Below are positions 1-8,568 of a stretch of 48,649 nucleotides of DNA, in pieces. Origin of the DNA: Aeromonas piscicola (GTDB lineage Bacteria > Pseudomonadota > Gammaproteobacteria > Enterobacterales > Aeromonadaceae); assembly GCF_000820005.1 (NCBI RefSeq), contig NZ_CDBL01000055.1:1-48649 (forward strand), written 5' to 3'. The notes below the pieces were generated by a model that had not been told where the DNA came from, searched no databases, and was given only the letters and a program-made list of their open reading frames with translations. Position 1 is the first letter of the stretch. The number at the start of each line of letters is the position of its first letter. The translations under genes and the position numbers were made by a program.

Positions 1-999
1 CTGCTCGATATCATGATGCCTGATCTGGATGGCCATGAGGTGTGTCGTCAGCTGAAAGCCGATCCGCAGACCAGCGAGATCCCGGTGATATTTCTTACCG
101 CCATGGCGCAAACCGAGGATGAGCGGCAGGGATTTGCACTGGGCGCCGCCGACTACATCACCAAACCCATCAGCCCGCCGATCCTGTTGGCACGCATCGA
201 CACTCACCTGATGCTCAAGCGAGCTGCGGATCAACTGCGGGCATCTCGTTATCCGCTGGCGTGTCAGCATGCCGGGCAACCAACGCCTCACCACACCCTC
301 GCACAGGGTGCCGCCTTGTTGCTTGCCACGTTTGCCGAGCAGCGTGCGCTTGATGTTCAATCTCATGCCTTGTACACCCAATCCAGACTCAGGGCGCTGG
401 TTTGCCAGCTGGCGAACCAGTCGCACTATCGGGATGCGTTGGCCGGGCTCGATGTCGAGCTGCTCTGTCAGGCCGCTTTGCTGCGGGATGTGGGGATGCT
501 GAGTGTACCGGAAGCCGTCCAGTGCAAGTCTGCGCCGCTGACTGCGTCAGAGCGTGCGCAGATCGTCCGCCATCCCGAGTGGGGGGAGGCGGCTATCGCC
601 CGGCTTGCGAGGGAGGTTGAGGGATCTGTCGCCGCAGAGAGCCGGGGAGCAGACAGCAGTACCGATAAGAGTGCCGATGAGCCACATGCCGGGTTTGCCC
701 TCGCCAGGGTGCTGGCTCGTCATCATCACGAGCGCTGGGATGGCACCGGTTATCCCGATGGGCTGGCGGGAGAGGCGATCCCGCTGGCTGCGCGCCTGAT
801 GGCCATCGTCGATGTGTATGGCGCCCTGCTCAGTGAGCGACCCCATCGTCCGCCCTTCTCACACGAAGAGGCGCTGGCGCTGATGATGGCAGGGCGAGGC
901 AGTCAGTTTGATCCCCGCCTGCTGGATGGCTTTGCCGCACTGGCGCCGATATTGCAACCGCGCGCCGGGCGGGACGGCGGAGCATACCGCAACCCATGA
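1..999 (+). CDS. Response regulator with HD-GYP-like output domain (5' end outside window)
   Basis: The reading frame is open from base 1, so the gene begins upstream. The first codons carry the receiver phosphoacceptor: the Asp at bases 7-9 lies in an LLDIMMPDLDGHEV-type motif, and the conserved Lys follows in ITKPISP. After a linker comes an HD-GYP-like region with RHPEWG, HHHERWDGTGYPDG (GYP at 748-756) and a VDVYGAL block. The family normally hydrolyses cyclic di-GMP. The HD motif itself is changed: where an HD pair is expected the sequence reads LLRDVGML (Arg 484-486, Asp 487-489), and the usual following Lys is Met. One metal ligand therefore appears lost, so the domain may be catalytically weak or only bind a ligand or partner. 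The stop overlaps the kinase start as ATGA, which implies translational coupling and makes the kinase the likely partner. Domain assignment is firm; loss of activity is inferred. Confidence 0.9.
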   Translation: MLDIMMPDLDGHEVCRQLKADPQTSEIPVIFLTAMAQTEDERQGFALGAADYITKPISPPILLARIDTHLMLKRAADQLRASRYPLACQHAGQPTPHHTLAQGAALLLATFAEQRALDVQSHALYTQSRLRALVCQLANQSHYRDALAGLDVELLCQAALLRDVGMLSVPEAVQCKSAPLTASERAQIVRHPEWGEAAIARLAREVEGSVAAESRGADSSTDKSADEPHAGFALARVLARHHHERWDGTGYPDGLAGEAIPLAARLMAIVDVYGALLSERPHRPPFSHEEALALMMAGRGSQFDPRLLDGFAALAPILQPRAGRDGGAYRNP

Positions 1000-3900
1000 G
1001 ATCCCGTTTCTGGCACATTGCCGCCGTGCTATTGCTCTCCTTGATGGTGGCTACGCTGGTTGATGCTTTCTATTTGGAACTGGAGCGGCAGGACTATCGC
1101 CAGTCGCTGGATACCCGCATTCAGCGCGAGGGCGATAATCTGCAGCAATTGACCCTCTCAAGCAAAGGGATGGGGGCGGTGCAGCTGGCCGGCCGACTTA
1201 ATCGCGAGATCCAGCAGTCGTCACTGCTCGAGCGGGGGGACCTGAGCCCCAGCGAGGCACTGCAGGTGCTGGCGCAAGGGGTGAAGGCCAATCATGCCTT
1301 TGTGACCAATAAAGCTGGGGTGATTGTCCGAGACTGGGATGCGCTCGGCCGGCATGTCGTCGGGCAGGATGTGTCGTTTCGTTCCTACTTCAGGCAAGGG
1401 ATCCAGGGGCTGGAAACGGTGGATGCCGGGGTCAGCCTCAATACCGGCAAGCGGATGATCTATGTGGCGGCGCCGGTCTCTCACGATCGGGCGCAAGGAA
1501 GCGAGATTTCCGGGGTGGTGGTGGCGCGCTACGAGATGACGCTGCTCGATACCTTTCTGGCTGGGTGGGGCAATGCCATCGGCTTGCTGGTCTCGCCCGA
1601 TGGGGTGGTGATGGCCAGCAACAAGAGCGACTGGCAAATGGCGGTGGTGGGGCCGAACTCTGCCGTCAGGCAACAGCAGCTCTTTGCCTCTCATCTCTAT
1701 GGACACTACTTTGCACCGGATCGCCAGCCGGTGATCCTGCCTGCACTCGATGGCAGTGAGGTGAGGATCGGAAAGGATAGCTATCTGGTGAGCCGCTTGC
1801 CCATCGAGTGGCACGATACCAAAGGGCAGTGGACGCTGCTGTTGCTGGGCAATGTGGAGCAGGCCGTGTCAGGATGGCGGCGAGTGGCCTTGTTCGGCAC
1901 AGCCCTGTTGATCTGTCTGGTCTCGGCCCTGCTCTGGCAGGGACGGATGTTGCGTCGCCGCAGCATTCGCGAGCGCAACGAGCAGTTTGCCTTTCAGCAG
2001 GCGTTGATCGATACCCTGCCACATCCCCTCTTCTACACCGACAATCAGGGTCGCTTGCTGGGGGTAAATCGTGCCTTTACCAGCGCATTTGGTGGCGCCC
2101 GGCCAGTCGAGGGCAAGCGGCTGGCGGAGTTGCCACAACTGGCCGGGTTGGATGCGGTGGATGAGGACAACACCTTGCAGAGGGTGGCTGGCAGTCAGGC
2201 CAGAACACAGCATGAAGTGCGTCTGCTCTTGCCGGATGGCCGTCCTCTGGACATGCTCTATTTTCTCTCGGGGATCGAGCTTGCCGAGAGCGAGCGTAGC
2301 GGCGCGGTCGGCAGCCTGGTCGACATCACCCCGATCCGTGCTGCCGAGCAGGCCATGCGGGAGGCCCATGATCGGATAGCGGCAGATCGCCAACGACTGC
2401 ATGAGAGCGAGCAGCGGATCCAGTCCATGGTACGCAACGTGCCGGGCATGGTCTATCGCTGCCTCCCTCATCACCCCTGGACCATGTTGTTCGTCAGCGA
2501 CGAGGCGGAAAAATTGACCGGCTATCCCGCCAGCGATTTTATCGGCGTTGGCAACAGCCGCGATTTTGGTGACTTGATCCATCCCGACGACCTCGAACTG
2601 AGCAACCGCAACACCATTGATGCCATTGCCGGGCACCGGCAATATATCAACGAGTACCGTATCTTCGATTGCTGGGGCCAGATCCGCTGGGTCTACTCCA
2701 TCGGGCTCGCCACCTATGATGCCCAGGGCAAGGCCGCCTATCTGGACGGGATCATTTTCGACTTCAGCGACCGCAAGCAGGCGGAGGCCGTCATGCTCGA
2801 AGCCCGGCAGATCGCCGAGGATGCGACCCGAACCAAGAGCGAATTCTTGGCCAACATGAGCCATGAGATCCGCACGCCGATGAATGCCATCATCGGCATG
2901 GCCCATCTGGCACTGCAAACCAGCCTCTCTCCCGAGCAGCACAACTATGTGAGCAAGATAGACAGGGCGGCGAACAACCTGCTCGGGATCCTCAACGACA
3001 TCCTCGACTTCTCCAAGATGGAGGCGGGCAAGCTGCAACTGGAACAAGTGGATTTCCGGCTCAACGAGGTATTCGAGTGGCTGGCTGATCTGACGGCGTT
3101 TCGGGCGCGGGAAAAGGGGCTGGCGCTGCTGTTCGATCTGGCCGGTGATCTGCCTGAGCGTTTGCGCGGTGATCCCCTGCGGCTCGGCCAGGTCCTGCTC
3201 AACCTGACCAGCAATGCCATCAAGTTTACCGAGCAGGGAGAGGTGATCGTCCGGCTGGCGCGAAGTGAGGAGGGGGATGGCGAGATCTGGCTGCAGGGCA
3301 GCGTGCAGGATAGCGGTATCGGCATGACGGCGGAGCAGTGCCAGCGTCTGTTTCACTCGTTTGAGCAGGCTGACAGCTCGACCACCCGCAAATATGGCGG
3401 CACCGGCCTTGGCCTGGCCATCACGCACAATCTGGTGCAGCTGATGGACGGGGAGATTCGGGTGGAGAGCAAACCGGGGCAGGGTAGCGGGTTCCACTTC
3501 CGTATCCGTCTCGCCACCGTGGCGGATAAGGGTAATGAGAAAGATCAACGTGTGGACATGCCGCTGGCGCCGCAGCGTCTTTTGTTGCTGGAACCTCACC
3601 CAGCCTCGCGAGCGGCCATCCTTCACCAGCTGGCGGCGCAGCCACTTGAGCTTGTCAGCGCGGACGCTCCCGCAGCGGCGCTGGCACTGCTGCATCAAGG
3701 CATCGCGGCGGGCAAACCCTGTGATCGATTGGTGCTGGGCTGGCAGGAGGGGGATGGCTGGTTGCCAGAGGTGCTGCAGGAGATTGCCACGCTGGCAGTG
3801 CCGCCCGCGATATTGGTGATCACTGCGGGTGATCCCGCACTGGTTGCCAGCCATGCCCGCGTGCAGGGGCTGGCGCTGACCGGTGTGCTGGCCCATCCGT

Positions 3901-5030
3901 TTACACCGCAGTCACTGTATCAGGCGCTTGGCGGCGATGCCGTGGGGCGGGAGGCGTTATCTGATGCCTGCCCCCATCATCAGGCGGCGCTGCCCGGCCA
4001 TGGGTTGGCAGGAGCCCGCCTGCTGCTGGTGGATGATAACGACATGAACCGGGAGGTGGCGCTGGCACTGCTGGGCAAGGAGCAGATCTCGCTGGTCTGT
4101 GCCTGTGATGGTGCGCAGGCGCTCGCTCTGCTGGCGCAAGATCGCGGGTTTGACGGCATCCTGATGGATTGCCAGATGCCGGTGATGGACGGGTATGCCG
4201 CGACCCGGTTGATCCGTGCCGATCCGGCGCTGGCCGGGATCCCCATAATCGCCATGACCGCCAGCACCATGGCCGGGGATAAAGAGAAGGCGCTGGCGGC
4301 AGGCATGAACGACCACATCGCCAAACCCCTGAATATGCCGCTGTTGCTGGCGACTCTCTCGCACTGGATCAAGCCAGCCAGACCGCTGGCTGTCGCCACC
4401 AAGTCGCAGGTGCCAGACGATGCGACCCCTTGGCAGGGCGTGCCCGGCCTTGACGTGCTGCGGGGCATGGCCGTTATGGGGGGCGACAGTGCGCTCTACC
4501 GCAATATGTTGCAGCGCTTCTGGCAGGGGCAGCAGGGGTTTTCAGCCAGTTTCCACTCGGCGTGGGCGTCGGATGACAAGGTCACGGCCCGGCGTCTGGC
4601 TCACACCCTCAAGGGCAGTGCCAGCACCATAGGGGCGACCGGTGTGGCGGAGCAGGCGGCGCTGCTCGAGCGAGCCTGTGAAGAGGGGAATGACTCAGGG
4701 GTCGCAACCAGCCTGCCAGCCCTGATGGCAGAACTGGTGCCACTGCTTACCGCCTTGCATGCCGAGCGGGTGTCGCAGCCAGTGACGCTCGCCAGCGAGC
4801 ACGCTTATGTCATCGATGCTGAGACCCTGGCTGTGCAACTGCGGCAACTGGGCGAGTTGTTGGCACAGAGTGATGCGCAGGCGTTGGCGCTCTGTCAGCA
4901 GATACAGGCTGACCTGGCCGCTAGTTCATCGCCGCAGTGGACTGCGTTTCAAGAGGTCAGCCAGGCGGTCAACGAGTTCGAGTTTGATCATGCCTTGCAC
5001 TTGTTGCAATCTTTGCCATCCAGCTGGTGA
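996..5030 (+). CDS. Hybrid sensor histidine kinase (Cache-PAS-PAS-HisKA-HATPase-REC-REC-Hpt)
   Basis: This 1344-residue inner-membrane tripartite kinase has a membrane segment near residues 5-25, a periplasmic Cache-like sensor, a second membrane segment near 297-316 and two PAS domains (about 330-440 and 465-590). The H-box HEIRTPMN has His 623 as phosphoacceptor. The ATPase domain shows N ([12 protein letters not shown]), G1 (DSGIGM) and G2 (GGTGLGLAI) boxes. Residues 860-975 look like a receiver that lost its acidic pocket: LLLEPH replaces the DD pair and a Trp sits at the phosphoacceptor position. A complete receiver follows (VDDND, Asp 1058, Lys in IAKPLN). A C-terminal Hpt domain carries His 1203 in [10 protein letters not shown] His623 to Asp1058 to His1203 phosphorelay is expected. 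The output is probably the overlapping HD-GYP-type regulator. The ligand is unknown. Confidence 0.92.
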   Translation: MRSRFWHIAAVLLLSLMVATLVDAFYLELERQDYRQSLDTRIQREGDNLQQLTLSSKGMGAVQLAGRLNREIQQSSLLERGDLSPSEALQVLAQGVKANHAFVTNKAGVIVRDWDALGRHVVGQDVSFRSYFRQGIQGLETVDAGVSLNTGKRMIYVAAPVSHDRAQGSEISGVVVARYEMTLLDTFLAGWGNAIGLLVSPDGVVMASNKSDWQMAVVGPNSAVRQQQLFASHLYGHYFAPDRQPVILPALDGSEVRIGKDSYLVSRLPIEWHDTKGQWTLLLLGNVEQAVSGWRRVALFGTALLICLVSALLWQGRMLRRRSIRERNEQFAFQQALIDTLPHPLFYTDNQGRLLGVNRAFTSAFGGARPVEGKRLAELPQLAGLDAVDEDNTLQRVAGSQARTQHEVRLLLPDGRPLDMLYFLSGIELAESERSGAVGSLVDITPIRAAEQAMREAHDRIAADRQRLHESEQRIQSMVRNVPGMVYRCLPHHPWTMLFVSDEAEKLTGYPASDFIGVGNSRDFGDLIHPDDLELSNRNTIDAIAGHRQYINEYRIFDCWGQIRWVYSIGLATYDAQGKAAYLDGIIFDFSDRKQAEAVMLEARQIAEDATRTKSEFLANMSHEIRTPMNAIIGMAHLALQTSLSPEQHNYVSKIDRAANNLLGILNDILDFSKMEAGKLQLEQVDFRLNEVFEWLADLTAFRAREKGLALLFDLAGDLPERLRGDPLRLGQVLLNLTSNAIKFTEQGEVIVRLARSEEGDGEIWLQGSVQDSGIGMTAEQCQRLFHSFEQADSSTTRKYGGTGLGLAITHNLVQLMDGEIRVESKPGQGSGFHFRIRLATVADKGNEKDQRVDMPLAPQRLLLLEPHPASRAAILHQLAAQPLELVSADAPAAALALLHQGIAAGKPCDRLVLGWQEGDGWLPEVLQEIATLAVPPAILVITAGDPALVASHARVQGLALTGVLAHPFTPQSLYQALGGDAVGREALSDACPHHQAALPGHGLAGARLLLVDDNDMNREVALALLGKEQISLVCACDGAQALALLAQDRGFDGILMDCQMPVMDGYAATRLIRADPALAGIPIIAMTASTMAGDKEKALAAGMNDHIAKPLNMPLLLATLSHWIKPARPLAVATKSQVPDDATPWQGVPGLDVLRGMAVMGGDSALYRNMLQRFWQGQQGFSASFHSAWASDDKVTARRLAHTLKGSASTIGATGVAEQAALLERACEEGNDSGVATSLPALMAELVPLLTALHAERVSQPVTLASEHAYVIDAETLAVQLRQLGELLAQSDAQALALCQQIQADLAASSSPQWTAFQEVSQAVNEFEFDHALHLLQSLPSSW

Positions 5031-5194
5031 AGATGGCGGCGAGCCAGTAGCGTTTTCACATGACCTCGGTGTACCTCATGCATGTGTAGCGTCAAACCAG
5101 TGATTCCAGCATGAGCAAGGGGCTTTGATGTGACGGGTCCAGGTATCGGTGAGAATTGCCATCAGGTAACCCCCTTGGGAATTATCTTCAGAGA

Positions 5195-5226
5195 AACCCC
5201 AGTCAACCGCGTTGTCTGGGGCTTTT
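5195..5226 (+). terminator. Rho-independent terminator after the hybrid kinase
   Basis: CCCCAG at 5197-5202 pairs with CTGGGG at 5216-5221 and is followed by CTTTTTG. It lies about 165 bases after the kinase stop. Read on the minus strand the same hairpin is followed by TTTCTC, so it may also serve the convergent DUF347 gene. The stretch 5031-5194 shows no gene that I can support. Confidence 0.7.
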
Positions 5227-5323
5227 TGCTGCCTGTGATTTGGCTTTTCATCCGTTGTCAGGTGCCGGGGGCGAACCTGTCCGCCAGAGCAGTACCAATC
5301 CCACCGCCAGCCGGTGGCAGGGG

Positions 5324-6103
5324 TTATTGCTCTATATCGATCTCGGCATTGGCCAGGCGCCTGTGCTGGATGGTCGAGATCAGCACCAGTACGGCGATGG
5401 CTGCCAGCAGGGTGAAGGAGGCGGAATAACGGCTCAGCTCCAGCCCTCCCTTGCTCAGCGGCTTGTCCAGGAAGTCGCCGATGACTGCGCCCAGCGGCCT
5501 GGTCAGGATGAAAGCGGCCCAGAACAGCAGGGTACGCGATGCCCGGGTCAGGTAGTAGGTTGCCACTATGGCTAACAGCATGCCGCCAAACAGCACGGCA
5601 CTGCCTGCATAGCCAAAGCCGGCTTCATCCGCGGTCCAGTCACCCAGCGCCGTTCCCAGGGTTTGGGAGAACATGATGGTGATCCAGTAGAACATCTCGG
5701 TGCCGGGTGTGGTGACGCTGCCGGTGGAGATGTTGCCCTGAAACTTGTACCAGGTGAAGAAGGAACCTATCAGCAGCAGGAACAGCAGGGTGGAGCCGCC
5801 GGCATAACCGAGCCCAAGCGAGCGATCGGCAAAGTCTGCGAGCGTGGTACCGACCGTGGTGGTGGCTATGATGGTGGTCCAGTAAAGCACGGGTTTATAG
5901 GAGGTCGCCGCGATTTGGGCGCTGACCGACACAAAGAAAATGACGGCAAAGATCGCCGTTCCCACCAGATAACCGAGATCCATCGACATGGAGACGGCGT
6001 CGCCACCGGTCTCTCCCAGGGTGGTTGCCAGAATTTTGATGACCCAGAATGCCAGGGTGATCTCTGGCACCTTGCTGATGGCTGCGTTGCTGTTGCTATG
6101 CAT
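5324..6103 (-). CDS. DUF347/COG4705 repeat membrane protein
   Basis: This is a 259-residue, very hydrophobic protein built from about four repeats of the DUF347 type. Each repeat has a variation on an LGTxLGDxx motif followed by a GLGYAGG-like loop: TTLGETGGDAVS, TTVGTTLADFADRSLGLGYAGG, QTLGTALGDWTADEAGFGYAGS and RPLGAVIGDFLDKPLSKGG. I count seven to eight membrane segments. The regularly placed acidic residues in the repeats suggest ion or small-substrate transport, but the family has no function I can name with confidence. The start ATG at 6103 is preceded on its strand by GAGAGAGGGTTAAC. It is transcribed divergently from the MCR-3-like gene, and a PmrA-box-like repeat lies 65 bases upstream of its start, so co-regulation with lipid A modification is possible. 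Confidence 0.85.
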   Translation of the reverse strand: MHSNSNAAISKVPEITLAFWVIKILATTLGETGGDAVSMSMDLGYLVGTAIFAVIFFVSVSAQIAATSYKPVLYWTTIIATTTVGTTLADFADRSLGLGYAGGSTLLFLLLIGSFFTWYKFQGNISTGSVTTPGTEMFYWITIMFSQTLGTALGDWTADEAGFGYAGSAVLFGGMLLAIVATYYLTRASRTLLFWAAFILTRPLGAVIGDFLDKPLSKGGLELSRYSASFTLLAAIAVLVLISTIQHRRLANAEIDIEQ

Positions 6104-6167
6104 GTTAACCCTCTCTCGCTGATGCCGTTCGACGAGGACTCGTCAGGGCACAGCGTCGCCGAGAAGT

Positions 6168-6184
6168 CTTAAGCAAGTGTTAAG
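6168..6184 (-). promoter_or_regulatory. PmrA-box-like direct repeat facing the DUF347 gene
   Basis: The top strand reads CTTAAG-CAAGT-GTTAAG, and the minus strand reads CTTAAC-ACTTG-CTTAAG. This is two hexamers spaced by five, one mismatch from the PmrA consensus YTTAAK-N5-YTTAAK. It sits 65 bases before the DUF347 start. No convincing -10 element is visible downstream on the minus strand, so its role is uncertain. Confidence 0.45.
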
Positions 6185-6307
6185 ACGCAGGGGGCTCATC
6201 ACTCTTTTTATCACGGGCGGCGCAGCCCTCACTAATGGCAGGGTGCCTTTTTGCATATCCATGGCGATGGGGTGCTCTTTTTTTGAGCGGTCATTTATCA
6301 TGATCTG

Positions 6308-6324
6308 CTTAATTTTCCCTTAAG
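6308..6324 (+). promoter_or_regulatory. PmrA box upstream of the MCR-3-like gene
   Basis: The sequence CTTAAT-TTTCC-CTTAAG matches the PmrA consensus YTTAAK-N5-YTTAAK at every position. It lies 183 bases before the chosen start codon, in an AT-rich stretch. A poor -10 candidate (TAGCCT) starts 10 bases after it. PmrA activation of eptA/pmrC genes is established in enteric bacteria; use here is inferred. Confidence 0.6.
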
Positions 6325-6506
6325 TATTGTGGGGTAGCCTGCATCTTTTGTGGTGATTATTGACATGACTCACATTATCAGGGGTGTCTGAAAATATCCT
6401 GCCCGGTGTCTTCATGGCTCTGTTACCATTCGGCGCCAAATATTTAAACACCCACATAAATAAGTATTTTAACGGTGTAATAAAGAAGTGTAATAGGGAG
6501 ATATAT

Positions 6507-8132
6507 ATGCCTTCTTTTCTTAAAATAAGAATTGTTCCGTTTGTTTTTCTGTTGGCATTCCTCTTTGCCTTTCTGCTCAACTGGTCAGTTTTGCTGCATT
6601 TCTATGAAATATTGAGCCAACTTGAACACGTCAAGATTGGGTTTGCCATTTCCATTCCCATCGTATTGATTGCGGCCCTGAACTTTGTATTCATGCCCTT
6701 TTCCGTACGTTATTTCATCAAGCCTTTCTTTGCCTTCCTGTTTATCACGGGGGCCATCGCCAGCTACACCATGATGAAATATCGGGTGTTGTTTGATGGC
6801 GACATGATCCAGAACATCTTTGAAACCAACCAGAGCGAGGCTCACTCCTACCTGAGCATACCTCTTGTCAGCTGGGTGCTGCTGGCCGGGGTCTTGCCCG
6901 CCGTGCTGCTGTTTTTCATCAAGATCGAGTATCCGGCGAAATGGTATCAGGGTCTGCTGCAACGGGGGCTCTCCATGCTGGCATCACTGCTGGTATTGGG
7001 GCTGATAGCCGCCGCTTATTATCAGGATTACGCTTCGGTCGGTCGCAACAACCAGACCCTGAATCGGGAGATAGTCCCGGCCAACTACATGTACAGCACC
7101 ACCAAATATCTCTACAAACGCTATCTGGCCGAACCCATCCCCTTCAAGCGCATGGGGGATGATGCCAAACGGGTGAGCAAGGCCGGCAAACCGACCATGA
7201 TGTTCCTGGTGGTGGGGGAGACGGCCCGCGGCAAGAACTTCTCCATGAACGGCTATCACAAGGAGACCAATCCCTTCACCAGCAAGCAGGCGGGGATCAT
7301 CTCCTTCAACGATGTGCGCTCCTGCGGCACGGCGACGGCTGTCTCTGTGCCCTGCATGTTCTCCAACATGGGGCGCAACGAGTTTGATGGCAATGTGGCG
7401 CGCAACAGCGAAGGCTTGCTGGATGTGCTGCAAAAGAGCGGCATTTCCATCTTCTGGAAAGAGAACGACGGCGGTTGCAAGGGGGTCTGTGATCGGGTGC
7501 CCAACATGGTGGTGAAACCGCAGGATCACCCCAAATTCTGCGACAAGAACACCTGCTATGACGAAGTGGTGCTGGAAGGGCTGGATGATGAACTGGCCGC
7601 CATGAAAGGGGACAAGCTGGTGGGTTTCCATCTGATTGGCAGCCATGGGCCTACCTATTACAAACGCTATCCAGGTTCCCATCGCCATTTCCTGCCGGAC
7701 TGCCAGCGCAGCGATATCGAGAATTGCACCGATCAGGAGCTGGAAAATACCTACGACAACACCATACGTTATACCGATTACGTGGTCGCCAGCATGATCG
7801 ACAAGCTGAAGAAATACGAAGACAAATACAATACTGTGCTGGTTTATATTTCGGACCATGGTGAATCATTGGGGGCCCTGGGTCTTTATCTGCACGGCAC
7901 GCCCTATAAATTTGCCCCGGACGATCAGACCAGGGTGCCCATGCAGGTGTGGATGTCGCCCGGTTTTTCCCGGGACAAGGGGGTCAATCTCGATTGCCTG
8001 CAGCAAAATGCGGCCAGCACTCGCTACTCTCACGATAATTTATTCTCGTCCGTGCTGGGCATATGGGATGTCGATACGGTGGTATATGACAAGCAGCTGG
8101 ACATGTTCAGCCAGTGTCGAACGGTTCAATAA
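6507..8132 (+). CDS. MCR-3/EptA-like lipid A phosphoethanolamine transferase
   Basis: This inner-membrane enzyme has a periplasmic catalytic domain that transfers phosphoethanolamine from phosphatidylethanolamine to lipid A, lowering binding of polymyxins. The ATG at 6507 follows AGGGAG with good spacing and gives 541 residues; an in-frame ATG at 6384 has no ribosome site. Five membrane segments occupy about residues 8-185. The zinc and catalytic residues are all visible: Glu238 in GETAR, Thr277 in SCGTATAVSVPCMFS, His380 in GSHGP, Asp450-His451 in SDHGES and His463 in YLHGTPY. From memory, length, residue numbering and long identical blocks match plasmid-borne MCR-3 much better than E. coli EptA. 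There is no dgkA downstream and no transposase nearby, so this looks like a resident chromosomal relative. Codons after the first 60 or so match the neighbours; the upstream region is AT-rich. A PmrA box lies upstream. Confidence 0.92.
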   Translation: MPSFLKIRIVPFVFLLAFLFAFLLNWSVLLHFYEILSQLEHVKIGFAISIPIVLIAALNFVFMPFSVRYFIKPFFAFLFITGAIASYTMMKYRVLFDGDMIQNIFETNQSEAHSYLSIPLVSWVLLAGVLPAVLLFFIKIEYPAKWYQGLLQRGLSMLASLLVLGLIAAAYYQDYASVGRNNQTLNREIVPANYMYSTTKYLYKRYLAEPIPFKRMGDDAKRVSKAGKPTMMFLVVGETARGKNFSMNGYHKETNPFTSKQAGIISFNDVRSCGTATAVSVPCMFSNMGRNEFDGNVARNSEGLLDVLQKSGISIFWKENDGGCKGVCDRVPNMVVKPQDHPKFCDKNTCYDEVVLEGLDDELAAMKGDKLVGFHLIGSHGPTYYKRYPGSHRHFLPDCQRSDIENCTDQELENTYDNTIRYTDYVVASMIDKLKKYEDKYNTVLVYISDHGESLGALGLYLHGTPYKFAPDDQTRVPMQVWMSPGFSRDKGVNLDCLQQNAASTRYSHDNLFSSVLGIWDVDTVVYDKQLDMFSQCRTVQ

Positions 8133-8145
8133 TGAACCAACGATA

Positions 8146-8171
8146 AAAAGGGGAGCCTGGCTCCCTTTTTT
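8146..8171 (+). terminator. Terminator of the MCR-3-like gene
   Basis: GGGAGC at 8151-8156 pairs with GCTCCC at 8160-8165, flanked by an A run before and TTTTTT after. It begins 14 bases after the stop codon, so the transferase is probably a single-gene transcript. Confidence 0.85.
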
Positions 8172-8568
8172 ATTTGGGTGCGGCCAGACCATGGTTGCTG
8201 TGTGTACCTGCTGGTCGTTTTTTCGGCCGCGTGTATGATGAGCCTGTTGGCCGTTTATTCGCCAGTGAAAGCGGGGCTGTTCACGGGGAGCAAGCCATCT
8301 CATTGCAGGCGAATTAATCTGCCCGCGCCTGAGTAATTTATTCTTTTGCCAAGGCTCGTCTTTTCCAAAAAAGTCGATATAAAGTGGGATGCCATGACAA
8401 ACCGGGTTCGCGTGATGGGGCTGGGCACATATTGCATGTGCCATATGCCGGTCGCGGGCTCGCAGCGTGGTCAATCAAAGGTCAAGGCACGGGGCATTCC
8501 CCGTCGTTGGCGGCAGTTTTCAGCAACATGATGCGGGCAGCCATGATCCGCGTCGGTAGGAATTGGCA
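8172..8568. other. Gene-free stretch upstream of mprF
   Basis: I see no supported gene here. The stretch holds a TATAAA-type -10 candidate near 8376-8381 without a clear -35, and the interrupted palindrome GGCACAT-ATTGC-ATGTGCC at 8424-8442. The mprF Shine-Dalgarno AGGA lies at 8558-8561. Confidence 0.4.
8424..8442. promoter_or_regulatory. Operator-like inverted repeat upstream of mprF
   Basis: GGCACAT and ATGTGCC form perfect 7-base arms around ATTGC, about 127 bases before the mprF start and some 45 bases after an AT-rich -10 candidate. It could be an operator or a leader hairpin. No binding protein can be named. Confidence 0.35.

Noticed and set aside
5120..5226. Possible small RNA ending at the terminator after the kinase
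   Set aside because: No credible promoter; simplest reading is the kinase's own 3' end.
6384..6506. Longer start for the MCR-3-like gene
   Set aside because: No Shine-Dalgarno, and the extra 41 residues are absent from the family; ATG 6507 has AGGGAG.
8421..8436. Sigma-54 promoter before mprF
   Set aside because: GG and GC elements are spaced by nine, not ten, bases.
6104..8568. Mobile element carrying the mcr-like gene
   Set aside because: No transposase, inverted terminal repeats or target duplication seen; codon use is like that of neighbours.
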